From NCBI RefSeq assembly GCF_014204795.1, contig NZ_JACHMB010000001.1, positions 8,072,501 through 8,136,500 of the forward strand: a stretch of 64,000 nt of DNA, in the 5' to 3' direction. The position numbers were made by a program, and so were the translations under genes. The stretch comes from Nonomuraea jabiensis (GTDB lineage: Bacteria > Actinomycetota > Actinomycetes > Streptosporangiales > Streptosporangiaceae). Positions 1-7,935 of this stretch are shown piece after piece. Every line of letters begins with the position of its first letter. Position 1 is the stretch's first letter. The notes beneath the pieces are model-generated. The model was given only the letters and a program-made list of their open reading frames with translations. It did no database searches and was not told the origin of the DNA.

Positions 1-1098
1 GGCTGCCTGCTCATGCAGGCGGGCGGCGGCTGGCTGGTCGTCTCCGTCGGCTGGCGGGCCCTGTTCGTTCCCGACGTCGTCATCGGCGTCGCGCTCCTGA
101 TCGCCTGCGCCGCGCTTCCGCCGGGTAAGCGCGCCGGCGCCAGGGGCCTGCCGGACGTCCTCGGCGCGTGGCTGCTCGCCGCGGGCATCGCGGTCATCGT
201 GCTGGCCATCTCCAAGGCGATGGCCTGGGGCATGGACGTGGTGTGGCTGGCGCTGGCCGCGCTGGCCCTGCTGGGCGGCGCGCTCGCGCAGGCCAGGCAC
301 CACCGCCTGCCCGCGATCGACCTGGCCCTGTGGCGGCGTCCCAGATTCGTCTGGGGCTGGCTCGCGACCTGGGGCTTCGGCGCCCTGTCGTACGGGCTGC
401 TGACCGTGCAGCCGCTGTACCTGCTCCACCTGGGCTACCCCATGCTCGAGGTGGCCATGTGGCTGACACCCACGTCGGTGGCGGTCGTCGTGACGAGCTT
501 CCTGGCCGGGAAGCTCGTCAAGCGGGTCGGCGCGTACGGGCTGATCTACGCGGGCTCGCTGCTGTGCGGCGGCGCCTGCGTGCTCGTGCTGACGCAGGCC
601 GGGCCCACCGTGTGGGGCCTGATCGCCAGCGTCGTGGTCGGTATGGGCGTCGGCGCGCTCGCGCCGGGCACCTCCGTCGCCACCACCCTGGCCGCCCGCC
701 CCCACCAGTACGCCTCCGCCGTCGGCGCGGCCACCATGGCGCGCATGGTCGGCGGGGCCGTCGGCGTCGCGGTCGTGTCGGTCGTCATCGACCACCCGTT
801 CATGACCGGTCCCTTCGCGGGGCTGGCCGGCGCGCTCGCGATGTGCGTGGCCATCTCCGTGCTGATCGGCGCACTGGCCCTCACCAAGATCACCCGGCTG
901 CGGACCGACCCGGGCGACGTCATGATCAAAGTTCCGCGGCGGATGCTGCTGGAGCTGCGCATGACCCTCGCCACCGTGGCGGCGGAGGCCGACGCGTTGC
1001 TGCCTGCCGAGACCCGCACACCCCCCACGGACCACATCCCGCGGCCACGGGCGGCCGAGCCAGGCCCGCTCGCCGGTTCCCGCGGGAACCCGAACTAG
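1..1098 (+). CDS. MFS drug exporter of DHA2 type, 5' end missing
   Basis: This is the C-terminal part of a multi-drug/proton antiporter; the reading frame is open from the first base of the window, so the start lies upstream. About 365 residues are visible with roughly ten hydrophobic segments, which fits the later part of a 14-helix DHA2 (EmrB/QacA-like) exporter. After the last helix there is a hydrophilic tail of about 70 residues rich in Pro and Arg. The FAD monooxygenase gene begins 25 bases downstream on the same strand, so the two are probably co-transcribed; exporters and oxygenases are often paired in secondary-metabolite loci. The substrate cannot be read from the sequence. Confidence 0.85.
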   Translation, partial: GCLLMQAGGGWLVVSVGWRALFVPDVVIGVALLIACAALPPGKRAGARGLPDVLGAWLLAAGIAVIVLAISKAMAWGMDVVWLALAALALLGGALAQARHHRLPAIDLALWRRPRFVWGWLATWGFGALSYGLLTVQPLYLLHLGYPMLEVAMWLTPTSVAVVVTSFLAGKLVKRVGAYGLIYAGSLLCGGACVLVLTQAGPTVWGLIASVVVGMGVGALAPGTSVATTLAARPHQYASAVGAATMARMVGGAVGVAVVSVVIDHPFMTGPFAGLAGALAMCVAISVLIGALALTKITRLRTDPGDVMIKVPRRMLLELRMTLATVAAEADALLPAETRTPPTDHIPRPRAAEPGPLAGSRGNPN

Positions 1099-1123
1099 TT
1101 CAACCATCGAAAGGGCTCTCGTC

Positions 1124-2245
1124 ATGGCAACCACATCGTGCGACGTAGCGATCGTCGGCGCCGGGCTCGGCGGCTGCTTCCTCGCCTTGCTGCTGGGTCG
1201 CCGCGGACAGCGCGTCGTCGTCATCGAGCAGGGACCATCGGTCCCCAGCGCGGGCGCGGACTTCCTCAAGCCCCCCGGGCTCCGGGTGCTGGCCCGGCAC
1301 GGGCTGGCCGACTTGGTCGGGCGCCATGGCCTCAGGCGCGACACCATCCGCTACTACCACGACGGCGACCCCATCCAGGAGTGCCGCTTCCCGGAGGGAG
1401 GCTTCCTCGTCCGCCCCTACCGGGAGCTGGTCGAGCTCATCTACACGAGCTGCGTCATGGAGGGCGTCGAGTTCTGGTTCGACGCCAGCATCGACGACAT
1501 CGCGATCGGCGACGGCCGCGTGGAGGAGCTGACGCTCTCGAACGGGCGCAAGCTGCGGGCCGGCGTCGTGATCGGCGCCGACGGCACCAGGTCGGCCGTA
1601 CGGCAGGCGCTCGACATCGAGCAGCGCACGCTGCCGTACGAGCGGCTGCTGATGCGGGTGGCCACCGTCCCGCTGACCGCCAGCGTCGCCCAGCTCAACC
1701 GGCTGTACTTCAGCTCGGAAGGCTGGTTCGCCTACCTCTACCCGATCAACCGGGACCAGGCCAGGGTGTTCGTCGGCCTGCCCCCCGAGGAGGACAAGGA
1801 GATCTTCCAGGACGGCATCCCCGCACTGATCGACGAGCTGAAGAAGTTCGTCACCGACAGCTCGGACGCCTTCAACGTCCTGCAGCCCGCGACCTGGCAG
1901 CGGATCAAGGTCTCCTCGATGCGGGTGGCGGAGTACCACAAGGGCAACGCGGCGCTGCTGGGCTCGGCCGCGTTCGCCTGCCACCCCATGACCGGGATGG
2001 GCATGAGTTACACGCTGCACGACGCCGAGCTCCTGGCCGACGTCATCTGCGCGGCCGGCGGCGACGCGGACCTCCTGGAGCGGCTGCTGTCCACCCGCTA
2101 CGAGCCCCGCAGGGACGCCCACAGGCAGCTGATCGACTACGGGGACGCCCTGGCCGCCACCTTCCACGACCGGGACGCCTACCTCGCGGCCTTCCGCCCC
2201 GACCTGCACATCTACGGCGACGCCGCGGCCCTGCAGCCGATCTGA
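1124..2245 (+). CDS. FAD-dependent monooxygenase (UbiH/PHBH-like) with altered FAD-ribityl motif
   Basis: A 373-residue flavoprotein of the group A hydroxylase family. The N-terminal Rossmann motif GAGLGG (residues 11-16) and the mid-protein motif GADGTRSAVR are present. The second FAD-binding motif, normally GD in GDAAH, reads GSAAF here (bases near 1960-1975), although the following HPMTGMG segment is kept. The Asp of this motif normally hydrogen-bonds the FAD ribityl chain, so this protein may bind FAD weakly, differently, or not at all. An AAAGGG site precedes the ATG. It follows a DHA2 exporter, so it may tailor or detoxify the exported compound. The family is sure; the reaction is unknown. 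Confidence 0.85.
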   Translation: MATTSCDVAIVGAGLGGCFLALLLGRRGQRVVVIEQGPSVPSAGADFLKPPGLRVLARHGLADLVGRHGLRRDTIRYYHDGDPIQECRFPEGGFLVRPYRELVELIYTSCVMEGVEFWFDASIDDIAIGDGRVEELTLSNGRKLRAGVVIGADGTRSAVRQALDIEQRTLPYERLLMRVATVPLTASVAQLNRLYFSSEGWFAYLYPINRDQARVFVGLPPEEDKEIFQDGIPALIDELKKFVTDSSDAFNVLQPATWQRIKVSSMRVAEYHKGNAALLGSAAFACHPMTGMGMSYTLHDAELLADVICAAGGDADLLERLLSTRYEPRRDAHRQLIDYGDALAATFHDRDAYLAAFRPDLHIYGDAAALQPI

Positions 2246-2335
2246 GCCGGTGTCCCCGCCGCCCGCCATTCCCCACCAGGAGAGGTCGTCCAGTGCCACG
2301 CTGAGTGCGATGGACCGGCCCTGTCCCCAGGCGGC

Positions 2336-2357
2336 GGGGGCGCCCATCGGCGCCCCC
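2336..2357 (+). terminator. Hairpin downstream of the FAD monooxygenase
   Basis: Nine-base arms GGGGGCGCC and GGCGCCCCC match perfectly around a four-base loop, about 90 bases after the monooxygenase stop. There is no T-tract, as is common for GC-rich actinomycete terminators. Confidence 0.55.
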
Positions 2358-2425
2358 GGATGGTAGGGCGTGCACTACCAAGAGAACGGGTGACAGCGGG
2401 GGTCCGCCTGACCCCCTTCTCTCGC

Positions 2426-2462
2426 GATGCTGATGAGTGATCACATACGACTCGTCAGCATC
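2426..2462 (+). promoter_or_regulatory. Long inverted repeat just upstream of the desaturase ribosome-binding site
   Basis: Arms of 13 bases (GATGCTGATGAGT at 2426-2438 and ACTCGTCAGCATC at 2450-2462) pair with one mismatch across an 11-base spacer that contains TGATCA. The right arm ends one base before the GGAGAG ribosome-binding site of the desaturase gene. The position and size suit either an operator for a dimeric repressor (for example TetR-type, as for many actinobacterial desaturases) or an RNA hairpin controlling ribosome access. The repeat is seen; the function is inferred. Confidence 0.5.
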
Positions 2463-2472
2463 GGAGAGAACT

Positions 2473-3525
2473 GTGGGGACTGTGGGGACCGCCGCCGTTC
2501 AGCGCGGCAGCGACTTCGCGAGGCTGTCACGCCGCATCGCCGAGGCGGGGCTGCTGGACAGGCGGCCAGGCTATTACGCGGCCAGGATCGGCCTGGTGGC
2601 CGGCCTGTTCGCGGGGAGCTGGGCGCTGTTCGCCCTGGTCGGGGACTCCTGGTGGCAGATCCCGGTAGCGGTGCTGCTGGCCGTGGCCTTCGCGCAGGTG
2701 ACGCTCCTGGCCCACGACCTGGCGCACGGGCAGATCTCCCGGTCGCGGCGCACCAGCAGGATGGCCGGGCTGCTGGTGGGCAACCTGGCCGTCGGGCTCA
2801 GCTACGGCTGGTGGATGGACAAGCACACGCGCCACCACGCCAACCCCAACCACGAGGAGCACGACCCCGACGTCGCGCCCGACATCCTGATCTGGTCGCA
2901 GAAGCAGGCCGAGGAGGCGCGCGGGATACCCCGGTTCATCGGGCGCTGGCAGGCGTTCCTGTTCTTCCCGCTGCTCACCCTCGAGGGCCTGAACCTGAAG
3001 GTGTCGAGCTTCCGCGCGCTGCGCCGCCCCTCGCTCAAGAGCAGGGGGCTCGAAGGGGCGCTGCTGACCGCGCACGTGCTCGCCTACCTGGGGGCGGTCT
3101 TCCTGGTGCTGCCCTTCGGCACGGCGCTGGTGTTCGTGCTCGTGCACCAGGCCTGCTACGGCGTCTACCTCGGCTGCACGTTCGCACCCAACCACAAGGG
3201 CATGCCGGTCCTGACCGCCGAGGACGAGCTGGACTTCCTCCGCCGCCAGGTCCTGACCTCCCGGAACGTACGCGGCGGGCGCCTGGTCAACACCGCGCTC
3301 GGCGGCCTGAACTTCCAGATCGAGCACCACCTGTTCCCCAGCATGCCGACCGCGAACCTGCGCAGGGCGCAGCCCATCGTGCGCGAGTACTGCGAGCGGC
3401 TCGGCGTCGACTACGTCGAATGCGGCCTGTTCGCGTCGTGGGGCCAGGCCCTGCGCCACTTGCACGAGGCCGGCCGCCCGCTCCGCGAGGGAGCGCCGTC
3501 GCCTGGAGGAGCGGCGGGAGCGTAG
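2473..3525 (+). CDS. Membrane fatty-acid desaturase (acyl-CoA/acyl-lipid, di-iron)
   Basis: A di-iron membrane desaturase that introduces a double bond into an acyl chain at the cytoplasmic membrane. The three His boxes are intact: HDLAH, HTRHHANPNHEEH (first part HxxHH) and QIEHHLFP, the last with the Gln typical of front-end and linoleoyl-CoA-type desaturases. Hydrophobic pairs flank the boxes. I chose GTG 2473 because GGAGAG (2463-2468) lies four bases before it; an in-frame GTG at 2437 would place the upstream inverted repeat inside the gene. The last residues (REGAPSPGGAAGA) and the stop codon come from a directly repeated DNA element, so the tail may not be ancestral. The length is 350 residues from this start. 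Confidence 0.9.
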   Translation: MGTVGTAAVQRGSDFARLSRRIAEAGLLDRRPGYYAARIGLVAGLFAGSWALFALVGDSWWQIPVAVLLAVAFAQVTLLAHDLAHGQISRSRRTSRMAGLLVGNLAVGLSYGWWMDKHTRHHANPNHEEHDPDVAPDILIWSQKQAEEARGIPRFIGRWQAFLFFPLLTLEGLNLKVSSFRALRRPSLKSRGLEGALLTAHVLAYLGAVFLVLPFGTALVFVLVHQACYGVYLGCTFAPNHKGMPVLTAEDELDFLRRQVLTSRNVRGGRLVNTALGGLNFQIEHHLFPSMPTANLRRAQPIVREYCERLGVDYVECGLFASWGQALRHLHEAGRPLREGAPSPGGAAGA

Positions 3526-3701
3526 CGACCAGAGCGGGGGAAGGCGGCGGCGTCGAGGGCGACCGAGCGCGCCTCTGCGGAGCGGAGGCCATAAGCATGC
3601 GAGGGAGCGCCGTCGCCTGGAGGAGCGGCGGGAGCGTAGCGACCAGAGCGGGGGAAGGCGGCGGCGTCGAGGGCGCCTCTGCAAAGCGGAGGCCATAAGC
3701 A
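3485..3701. repeat. Tandem duplication of a ~103-bp GC-rich element at the desaturase 3' end
   Basis: Two direct copies, 3485-3597 and 3599-3701, are almost identical. Copy 1 carries an extra 10 bases (GACCGAGCGC, 3561-3570). Each ends in a small imperfect hairpin, GCCTCTGC then GCGGAGGC, followed by ATAAGCA. Copy 1 begins inside the desaturase gene and supplies its stop codon. The origin is unknown; it may be a dispersed intergenic element with terminator-like ends. Confidence 0.85.
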
Positions 3702-3753
3702 GATGTTGGTAGGGTTTAGTCGGAAATAGGCGGATCTGAGCGGGTGGGGATAG

Positions 3754-4236
3754 GTGGAGGTCGAACAGACAGCGCTGCCGGGAATCGGGCTACGACACGA
3801 CTTCACCACCCGTAAAGGACAGCGGGTCGGCGTCGTGTCCCACCGCACCGGCCGCCGGGACCTGGTGATCTACGACGCGGACGATCCCGACGCCGTCTGC
3901 CACGTCGTCAAGCTCAACGACGAGGAGGCCGACGCCCTGGCCGAGCTCCTCGGCGCCCCGCGCATCGTGCAGCGGCTCAACCAGCTGCACCAGCAGGTCG
4001 AGGGCCTGGTCAGCGTGCAGCTGCCCATCCCGGACGGCTCCCCCTACGCCGGGCGTCCCATGGGTGACGCCCGCGTGCGGACCCGTACCAGCGCCTCCAT
4101 CGTGGCCGTCGTGCGCGGCGGGCGGGTCTTCGCCAGCCCCGGCCCCGACTTCGTGTTCGCCGCGGGCGACGTCGTGGTCGTCGTCGGCAGCGAGGACACC
4201 ACGGCCGAGGTGGCCGCCATCCTGGCGGACGGGTAG
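3754..4236 (+). CDS. TrkA-C domain regulatory subunit of a cation/proton antiporter (KhtT-like)
   Basis: A soluble 160-residue protein with an N-terminal domain of about 75 residues and a C-terminal TrkA-C (RCK-C) ligand-binding domain, visible as the segment from LPIPDGSPYAG to VVVVVGSEDT. Such subunits (KhtT in Bacillus) sit on the cytoplasmic side of CPA2 antiporters and gate them in response to nucleotides (c-di-AMP in KhtT), pH or ions. The membrane subunit begins eight bases downstream, so the two are an operon and a complex is expected. GTG 3754 was taken as the start. Confidence in the family is high; the ligand is not visible. Confidence 0.85.
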   Translation: MEVEQTALPGIGLRHDFTTRKGQRVGVVSHRTGRRDLVIYDADDPDAVCHVVKLNDEEADALAELLGAPRIVQRLNQLHQQVEGLVSVQLPIPDGSPYAGRPMGDARVRTRTSASIVAVVRGGRVFASPGPDFVFAAGDVVVVVGSEDTTAEVAAILADG

Positions 4237-4244
4237 GGCCGCGG

Positions 4245-5405
4245 GTGCACCATACCGCGATCCTCTTTCTCGAGTTCGGTGCCATAGTCCTCGCCCTGGG
4301 AATCCTGGGCGCCCTCGCGCTGCGCGTGGGCATCTCGCCCATCCCGCTCTACCTGATCGCCGGCCTGGCCTTCGGGACCGGCGGGGTGCTGCCGCTGGCG
4401 ACCAGCGACGACTTCGTCGGCGTCGGCGCGGAGCTGGGCGTCGTCCTGCTGCTGCTGACACTCGGCCTGGAGTACAACGCCGACGAACTGGTCACCAGCC
4501 TGACCGGAAACGTCCGCGCGGGCATCGTCGACCTGGTGCTGAACGCCGCCCCCGGCGCGATCTGCGCGTTACTGCTGGGCTGGGGCCCGGTCGCGGCGGT
4601 GGCCATGGCGGGCGTCACGTACGCCACCTCCTCCGGCATCACCGCCAAGGTGCTGTCCGACCTGGGGTGGATCGGTAACCGGGAGACGCCGACGGTCCTG
4701 TCGCTGCTGGTCTTCGAGGACCTGACGATGGCCGTCTACCTGCCGATCCTGACGACCATCCTGGCCGGCGTGGGCCTGGCCAGCGGGGCGGTCGCCGTGG
4801 GCGTCGCGCTGCTGACCGTGAGCGTGGTGCTGGTCGTGGCGCTCAAGTTCGGGCGCTTCATCGAGGCGTTCGTGAGCAGCCCCAACAACGAGGTGCTGCT
4901 GCTCAAGGTGGTCGGGCTCGCCCTGCTCGTGGCCGGGCTCGCCCAGCAGCTGAACGTGTCGGCGGCGGTCGGCGCGTTCCTGGTCGGCATCGCGCTGTCC
5001 GGCGAGCTCGCCGAGGACGCGCAGGCGCTGCTGGCGCCGCTGCGCGACCTGTTCGCGGCGGTGTTCTTCGTCTTCTTCGGCCTCCAGACCGATCCGGCGA
5101 AGATCCTGCCCGTGGCGGGGCTGGCCGCGCTGCTCGCCCTGGTCAGCATGATCACCAAGCTCCTGACCGGCGCGTACGCGGCCCGGCGGGCGGGCATCGG
5201 CAAGGCGGGCCAGGCGCGGGCGGGCATCGCGCTCATCCCGCGCGGCGAGTTCAACATCGTCATCGCGGGCCTGGCGGTGGGCGCCGGCGCCCACCCCGAT
5301 CTGGGCGCGCTCGCGGCGGCGTACGTCCTCATCCTGGCGGCCTTCGGCCCCTTGGCGGCCAAGCTCGTGCAGCCTCTCATCACCTCCATCGCCAAGCGGT
5401 CCTGA
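4245..5405 (+). CDS. Monovalent cation:proton antiporter membrane subunit (CPA2, KefB/KhtU-like)
   Basis: A 386-residue protein with about 12 to 13 hydrophobic helices covering nearly its whole length, with no fused RCK domain. That fits a short CPA2 antiporter (KhtU/NapA type) that exchanges K+ or Na+ for protons to control cytoplasmic pH and ion content. The segment LFVFFGLQTDP and the late motif IPRGEFNIVIAG are typical of this family. The partner TrkA-C protein is encoded immediately upstream, eight bases away. The GTG at 4245 follows the upstream stop closely, so translation is probably coupled. Ion specificity is not readable from the sequence. Confidence 0.88.
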   Translation: MHHTAILFLEFGAIVLALGILGALALRVGISPIPLYLIAGLAFGTGGVLPLATSDDFVGVGAELGVVLLLLTLGLEYNADELVTSLTGNVRAGIVDLVLNAAPGAICALLLGWGPVAAVAMAGVTYATSSGITAKVLSDLGWIGNRETPTVLSLLVFEDLTMAVYLPILTTILAGVGLASGAVAVGVALLTVSVVLVVALKFGRFIEAFVSSPNNEVLLLKVVGLALLVAGLAQQLNVSAAVGAFLVGIALSGELAEDAQALLAPLRDLFAAVFFVFFGLQTDPAKILPVAGLAALLALVSMITKLLTGAYAARRAGIGKAGQARAGIALIPRGEFNIVIAGLAVGAGAHPDLGALAAAYVLILAAFGPLAAKLVQPLITSIAKRS

Positions 5406-5422
5406 TCCGCTAGTTTGTTCGC

Positions 5423-6016
5423 ATGACCCAGCCCACCGAGAAGACGATCTGGTCCACCGACTGGGACAGCGTGGAGATCTCCGGCGAGAGCCATCGCCGG
5501 GTGCTGTTCCAGGACGTGGACATGACCGAGCTGGTCGACCACGGCTCCTCCTTCGAGGAGTGCCACTTCAGCAACGTGCGCTTCAACGTGTCGGTCCACG
5601 ACGACGCCCGCTTCGTCAACTGCACATTCACGCGGTGCTCGTTCTTCGACGCGACGTTCGACGGGTGCAAGCTGACCGGCAGCGTGTTCGACGGGTGCAC
5701 GTACGGGCTGCTCAAGGTCGAGGGCGGCGACTGGTCGTACGTCGGCCTCGCCGGCGCCGACCTGCGCGGCAGCGTCTTCCGCGGCACCCGGCTGCGCGAG
5801 GCCGACCTGTCGGGCGTCCGGCTGGAGGGCGCCGAGCTGCGGCGGGCCGACCTGTCGGGGGCGTCCCTGCGCGGCGCCGAGCTGACGCGGTGCGACCTGC
5901 GCGGCAGCGACCTGAGCACGCTCGACCCGCTCACCGTCACGCTCAAGAACGCGATCATCGACCCCTTCCAGGCGACGGTCGTGGCCGGCGCCCTGGGCCT
6001 CGACGTACGCGATTAG
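5423..6016 (+). CDS. Pentapeptide-repeat protein
   Basis: A 197-residue protein whose middle and C-terminal part is built of A(D/N)LxG-type pentapeptides, for example ADLRGSVF, ADLSGVRL, AELRRADL and CDLRGSDL, which fold as a right-handed quadrilateral beta-helix. The N-terminal half has more degenerate repeats. Members can mimic DNA and protect gyrase (Qnr, MfpA) or act as scaffolds, but nothing here selects one role. It starts 17 bases after the antiporter stop, so it may be read through from that operon. The ATG start follows the antiporter closely without a strong ribosome-binding site. Confidence 0.85.
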   Translation: MTQPTEKTIWSTDWDSVEISGESHRRVLFQDVDMTELVDHGSSFEECHFSNVRFNVSVHDDARFVNCTFTRCSFFDATFDGCKLTGSVFDGCTYGLLKVEGGDWSYVGLAGADLRGSVFRGTRLREADLSGVRLEGAELRRADLSGASLRGAELTRCDLRGSDLSTLDPLTVTLKNAIIDPFQATVVAGALGLDVRD

Positions 6017-6069
6017 GCGGCCACCGCGATCGGCTGCGGATCTCCAGGCGGACGGCGCAGTATGGCCGG

Positions 6070-7929
6070 GTGACCATCACCGATCTCCTCCCGGCCGAGC
6101 GGGCCGTGGCCGAAGCCGTGCCCCATGGCAGGGAAGTCGACCTGCGCTCGGGCGACCTCGACCCGGCCGTGCGCGCGCAGGCCCTGGCCGAGGTGCTCCT
6201 CGGCGAGCACGACGGGCCCAAGCCCGCGCTGCGCCTCATCGGCGCCCGGATCACCGGCCTGCTCCACCTGGCCTTCGCCGAGATCGGCTTCCCGATCACC
6301 CTTGAGCAGTGCGCGTTCGACGAGGCGCCCGACCTGTACCAGGCGCGCACCCGGTTCCTCAGCCTGAGCGGCTCCACGCTGCCCGGCCTGATCGCCTCGA
6401 ACCTCCAGGTGGACGGCAACCTGCGCCTGGCCGGCTGCCACGTCACCGGCGAGCTGCGCCTGTCCGGCGCCCGCGTCAGCGGCACCCTCAACCTCAACCG
6501 CGCCCACCTGGACAACCCGGGCGGGGCCGTCGTCAACGGCGAGCACCTCGACGTCGGGGGCAACCTGGCGGCCCAGGACGGCTTCAGCAGCCACGGCGAG
6601 ATCTTCCTGACGGCCGCGCGGATCGGCGCCGCCGTCAACCTCGACGACGCCCGCCTGCACGCGCCCGGCGGCATGGCCCTGGAGGCGTCCAACCTGACCG
6701 CCCAGGTGGGCCTGTTCGCCCGGCGGATGACGGTCGACGGGGAGATCTGCGTGCGTTTCGCCCGCGTCGGAGGGCCGCTCACGCTGCGCGGCTCGCGCGT
6801 GCGCAACCCCGGCGGCATCGCCGTGCGCGGCGGCGGGCTCAACGCCGAGGGCGGCCTGTTCCTGTCGCTGGTCGAGACCGAGGGCCAGGTACGCCTGGGC
6901 AGCGCCGCCGTCGCCCGCTCGCTCAACCTCGACGGCGCCACCCTGCGCAACCCGGGCGGCGTGGCCCTGGCCGGCGACGGCCTCACGGTGGACGGCGCCC
7001 TGCACGCCCGCGACGGGATGAGCGCGGAGGGCGAGATCAGCCTGCTCGACGCCTCCGTCACCGGTCCCGCCCACTTCGAGGGCGCGAAGCTGGCCAACCC
7101 CGGCGGCTCGGCCCTCACGGCCAACGGCATCACGGTCGGCAAGGTGCTCAACCTCTGCACCGGCTTCTCGGCGCAGGGCCGGGTCCGGCTGACCAACGCC
7201 CAGGTCGGCAGCCGCCTGTGCTTCGACGACGCCACGCTGGAGGCCCCCGGCCAGGTGGCGCTCAAATGCTGGCGGGTGGAGGCGCGCGAGCTGGCCCTGC
7301 GCACCGCCGCGCCCGTCCGGGGCACGGTGGAGCTGCGCCACGCGCGCATCGGCGTCCTGCGCGACGACCCCGCCGTCTGGCCGGACGCGATGCGCATGGA
7401 CGGGCTCGCCTACGAGGTGCTCGACCCCATGCTGCCCGCCGCCAGACGGCTCGGCTGGCTGCGCAGGGATCCCGACGGCTACCTGCCCAACGCGTACGAG
7501 CAGCTCGCCGCGATGTACCGGCGGCTGGGCAGCGAGGCCGACGCCCGCGACACGCTCCTGGCCGGCCAGCAGCGCCGGCGCGCCACCCTCCCGTGGTACG
7601 CCGGGCTCTGGGGCCACCTCCAGGACGTCACCGTCGGGTACGGCTTCCGCCCCTTACGCGCGGCCGCCTGGCTGCTGGCGCTCCTGGCCGTGGGCACGGT
7701 CGTGTTCGGCCTGGCCCAGCCGCCGCCGCTGAAGCCGGGGGAGGCGCCGCCGTTCCACGCGCTCGTCTACACGCTGGACCTGCTGCTGCCGATCATCGAC
7801 TTCGGGCAGGAGAAGGCGTTCAACCCGCACGGCGGGGCGCAGTGGCTCGCGTACGGGCTGATCGCCGCCGGCTGGGTGCTGGCCACCACGATCGCCGCGG
7901 GCCTGACCAGATCGCTGCGCCGCGCGTAG
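6070..7929 (+). CDS. Repeat-rich predicted beta-helix protein with C-terminal membrane anchor
   Basis: A protein of about 619 residues. From roughly residue 50 to 400 it holds four or five imperfect repeats of 50-60 residues, each carrying a ...L.NPGG.A(L/V)... turn and a LxLxGAxL strand, suggesting a long beta-solenoid. A helical stretch follows (AYEQLAAMYRRLGSEADARDTL), then two to three membrane helices near the C-terminus. Related actinomycete proteins are often labelled membrane-associated oxidoreductases, but I see no cofactor motif that supports that name. GTG 6070 is chosen because the frame upstream of it is the shadow of the pentapeptide gene; the ribosome-binding site is weak. Function unknown. 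Confidence 0.75.
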   Translation: MTITDLLPAERAVAEAVPHGREVDLRSGDLDPAVRAQALAEVLLGEHDGPKPALRLIGARITGLLHLAFAEIGFPITLEQCAFDEAPDLYQARTRFLSLSGSTLPGLIASNLQVDGNLRLAGCHVTGELRLSGARVSGTLNLNRAHLDNPGGAVVNGEHLDVGGNLAAQDGFSSHGEIFLTAARIGAAVNLDDARLHAPGGMALEASNLTAQVGLFARRMTVDGEICVRFARVGGPLTLRGSRVRNPGGIAVRGGGLNAEGGLFLSLVETEGQVRLGSAAVARSLNLDGATLRNPGGVALAGDGLTVDGALHARDGMSAEGEISLLDASVTGPAHFEGAKLANPGGSALTANGITVGKVLNLCTGFSAQGRVRLTNAQVGSRLCFDDATLEAPGQVALKCWRVEARELALRTAAPVRGTVELRHARIGVLRDDPAVWPDAMRMDGLAYEVLDPMLPAARRLGWLRRDPDGYLPNAYEQLAAMYRRLGSEADARDTLLAGQQRRRATLPWYAGLWGHLQDVTVGYGFRPLRAAAWLLALLAVGTVVFGLAQPPPLKPGEAPPFHALVYTLDLLLPIIDFGQEKAFNPHGGAQWLAYGLIAAGWVLATTIAAGLTRSLRRA

Positions 7930-7935
7930 GAACGG

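Noticed and set aside
2270..2300. Strong AGGAGAGG site followed by a GTG three-codon frame after the FAD monooxygenase
   Set aside because: The frame ends at once (GTG CCA CGC TGA). It could be a gene remnant, but nothing recognisable follows.
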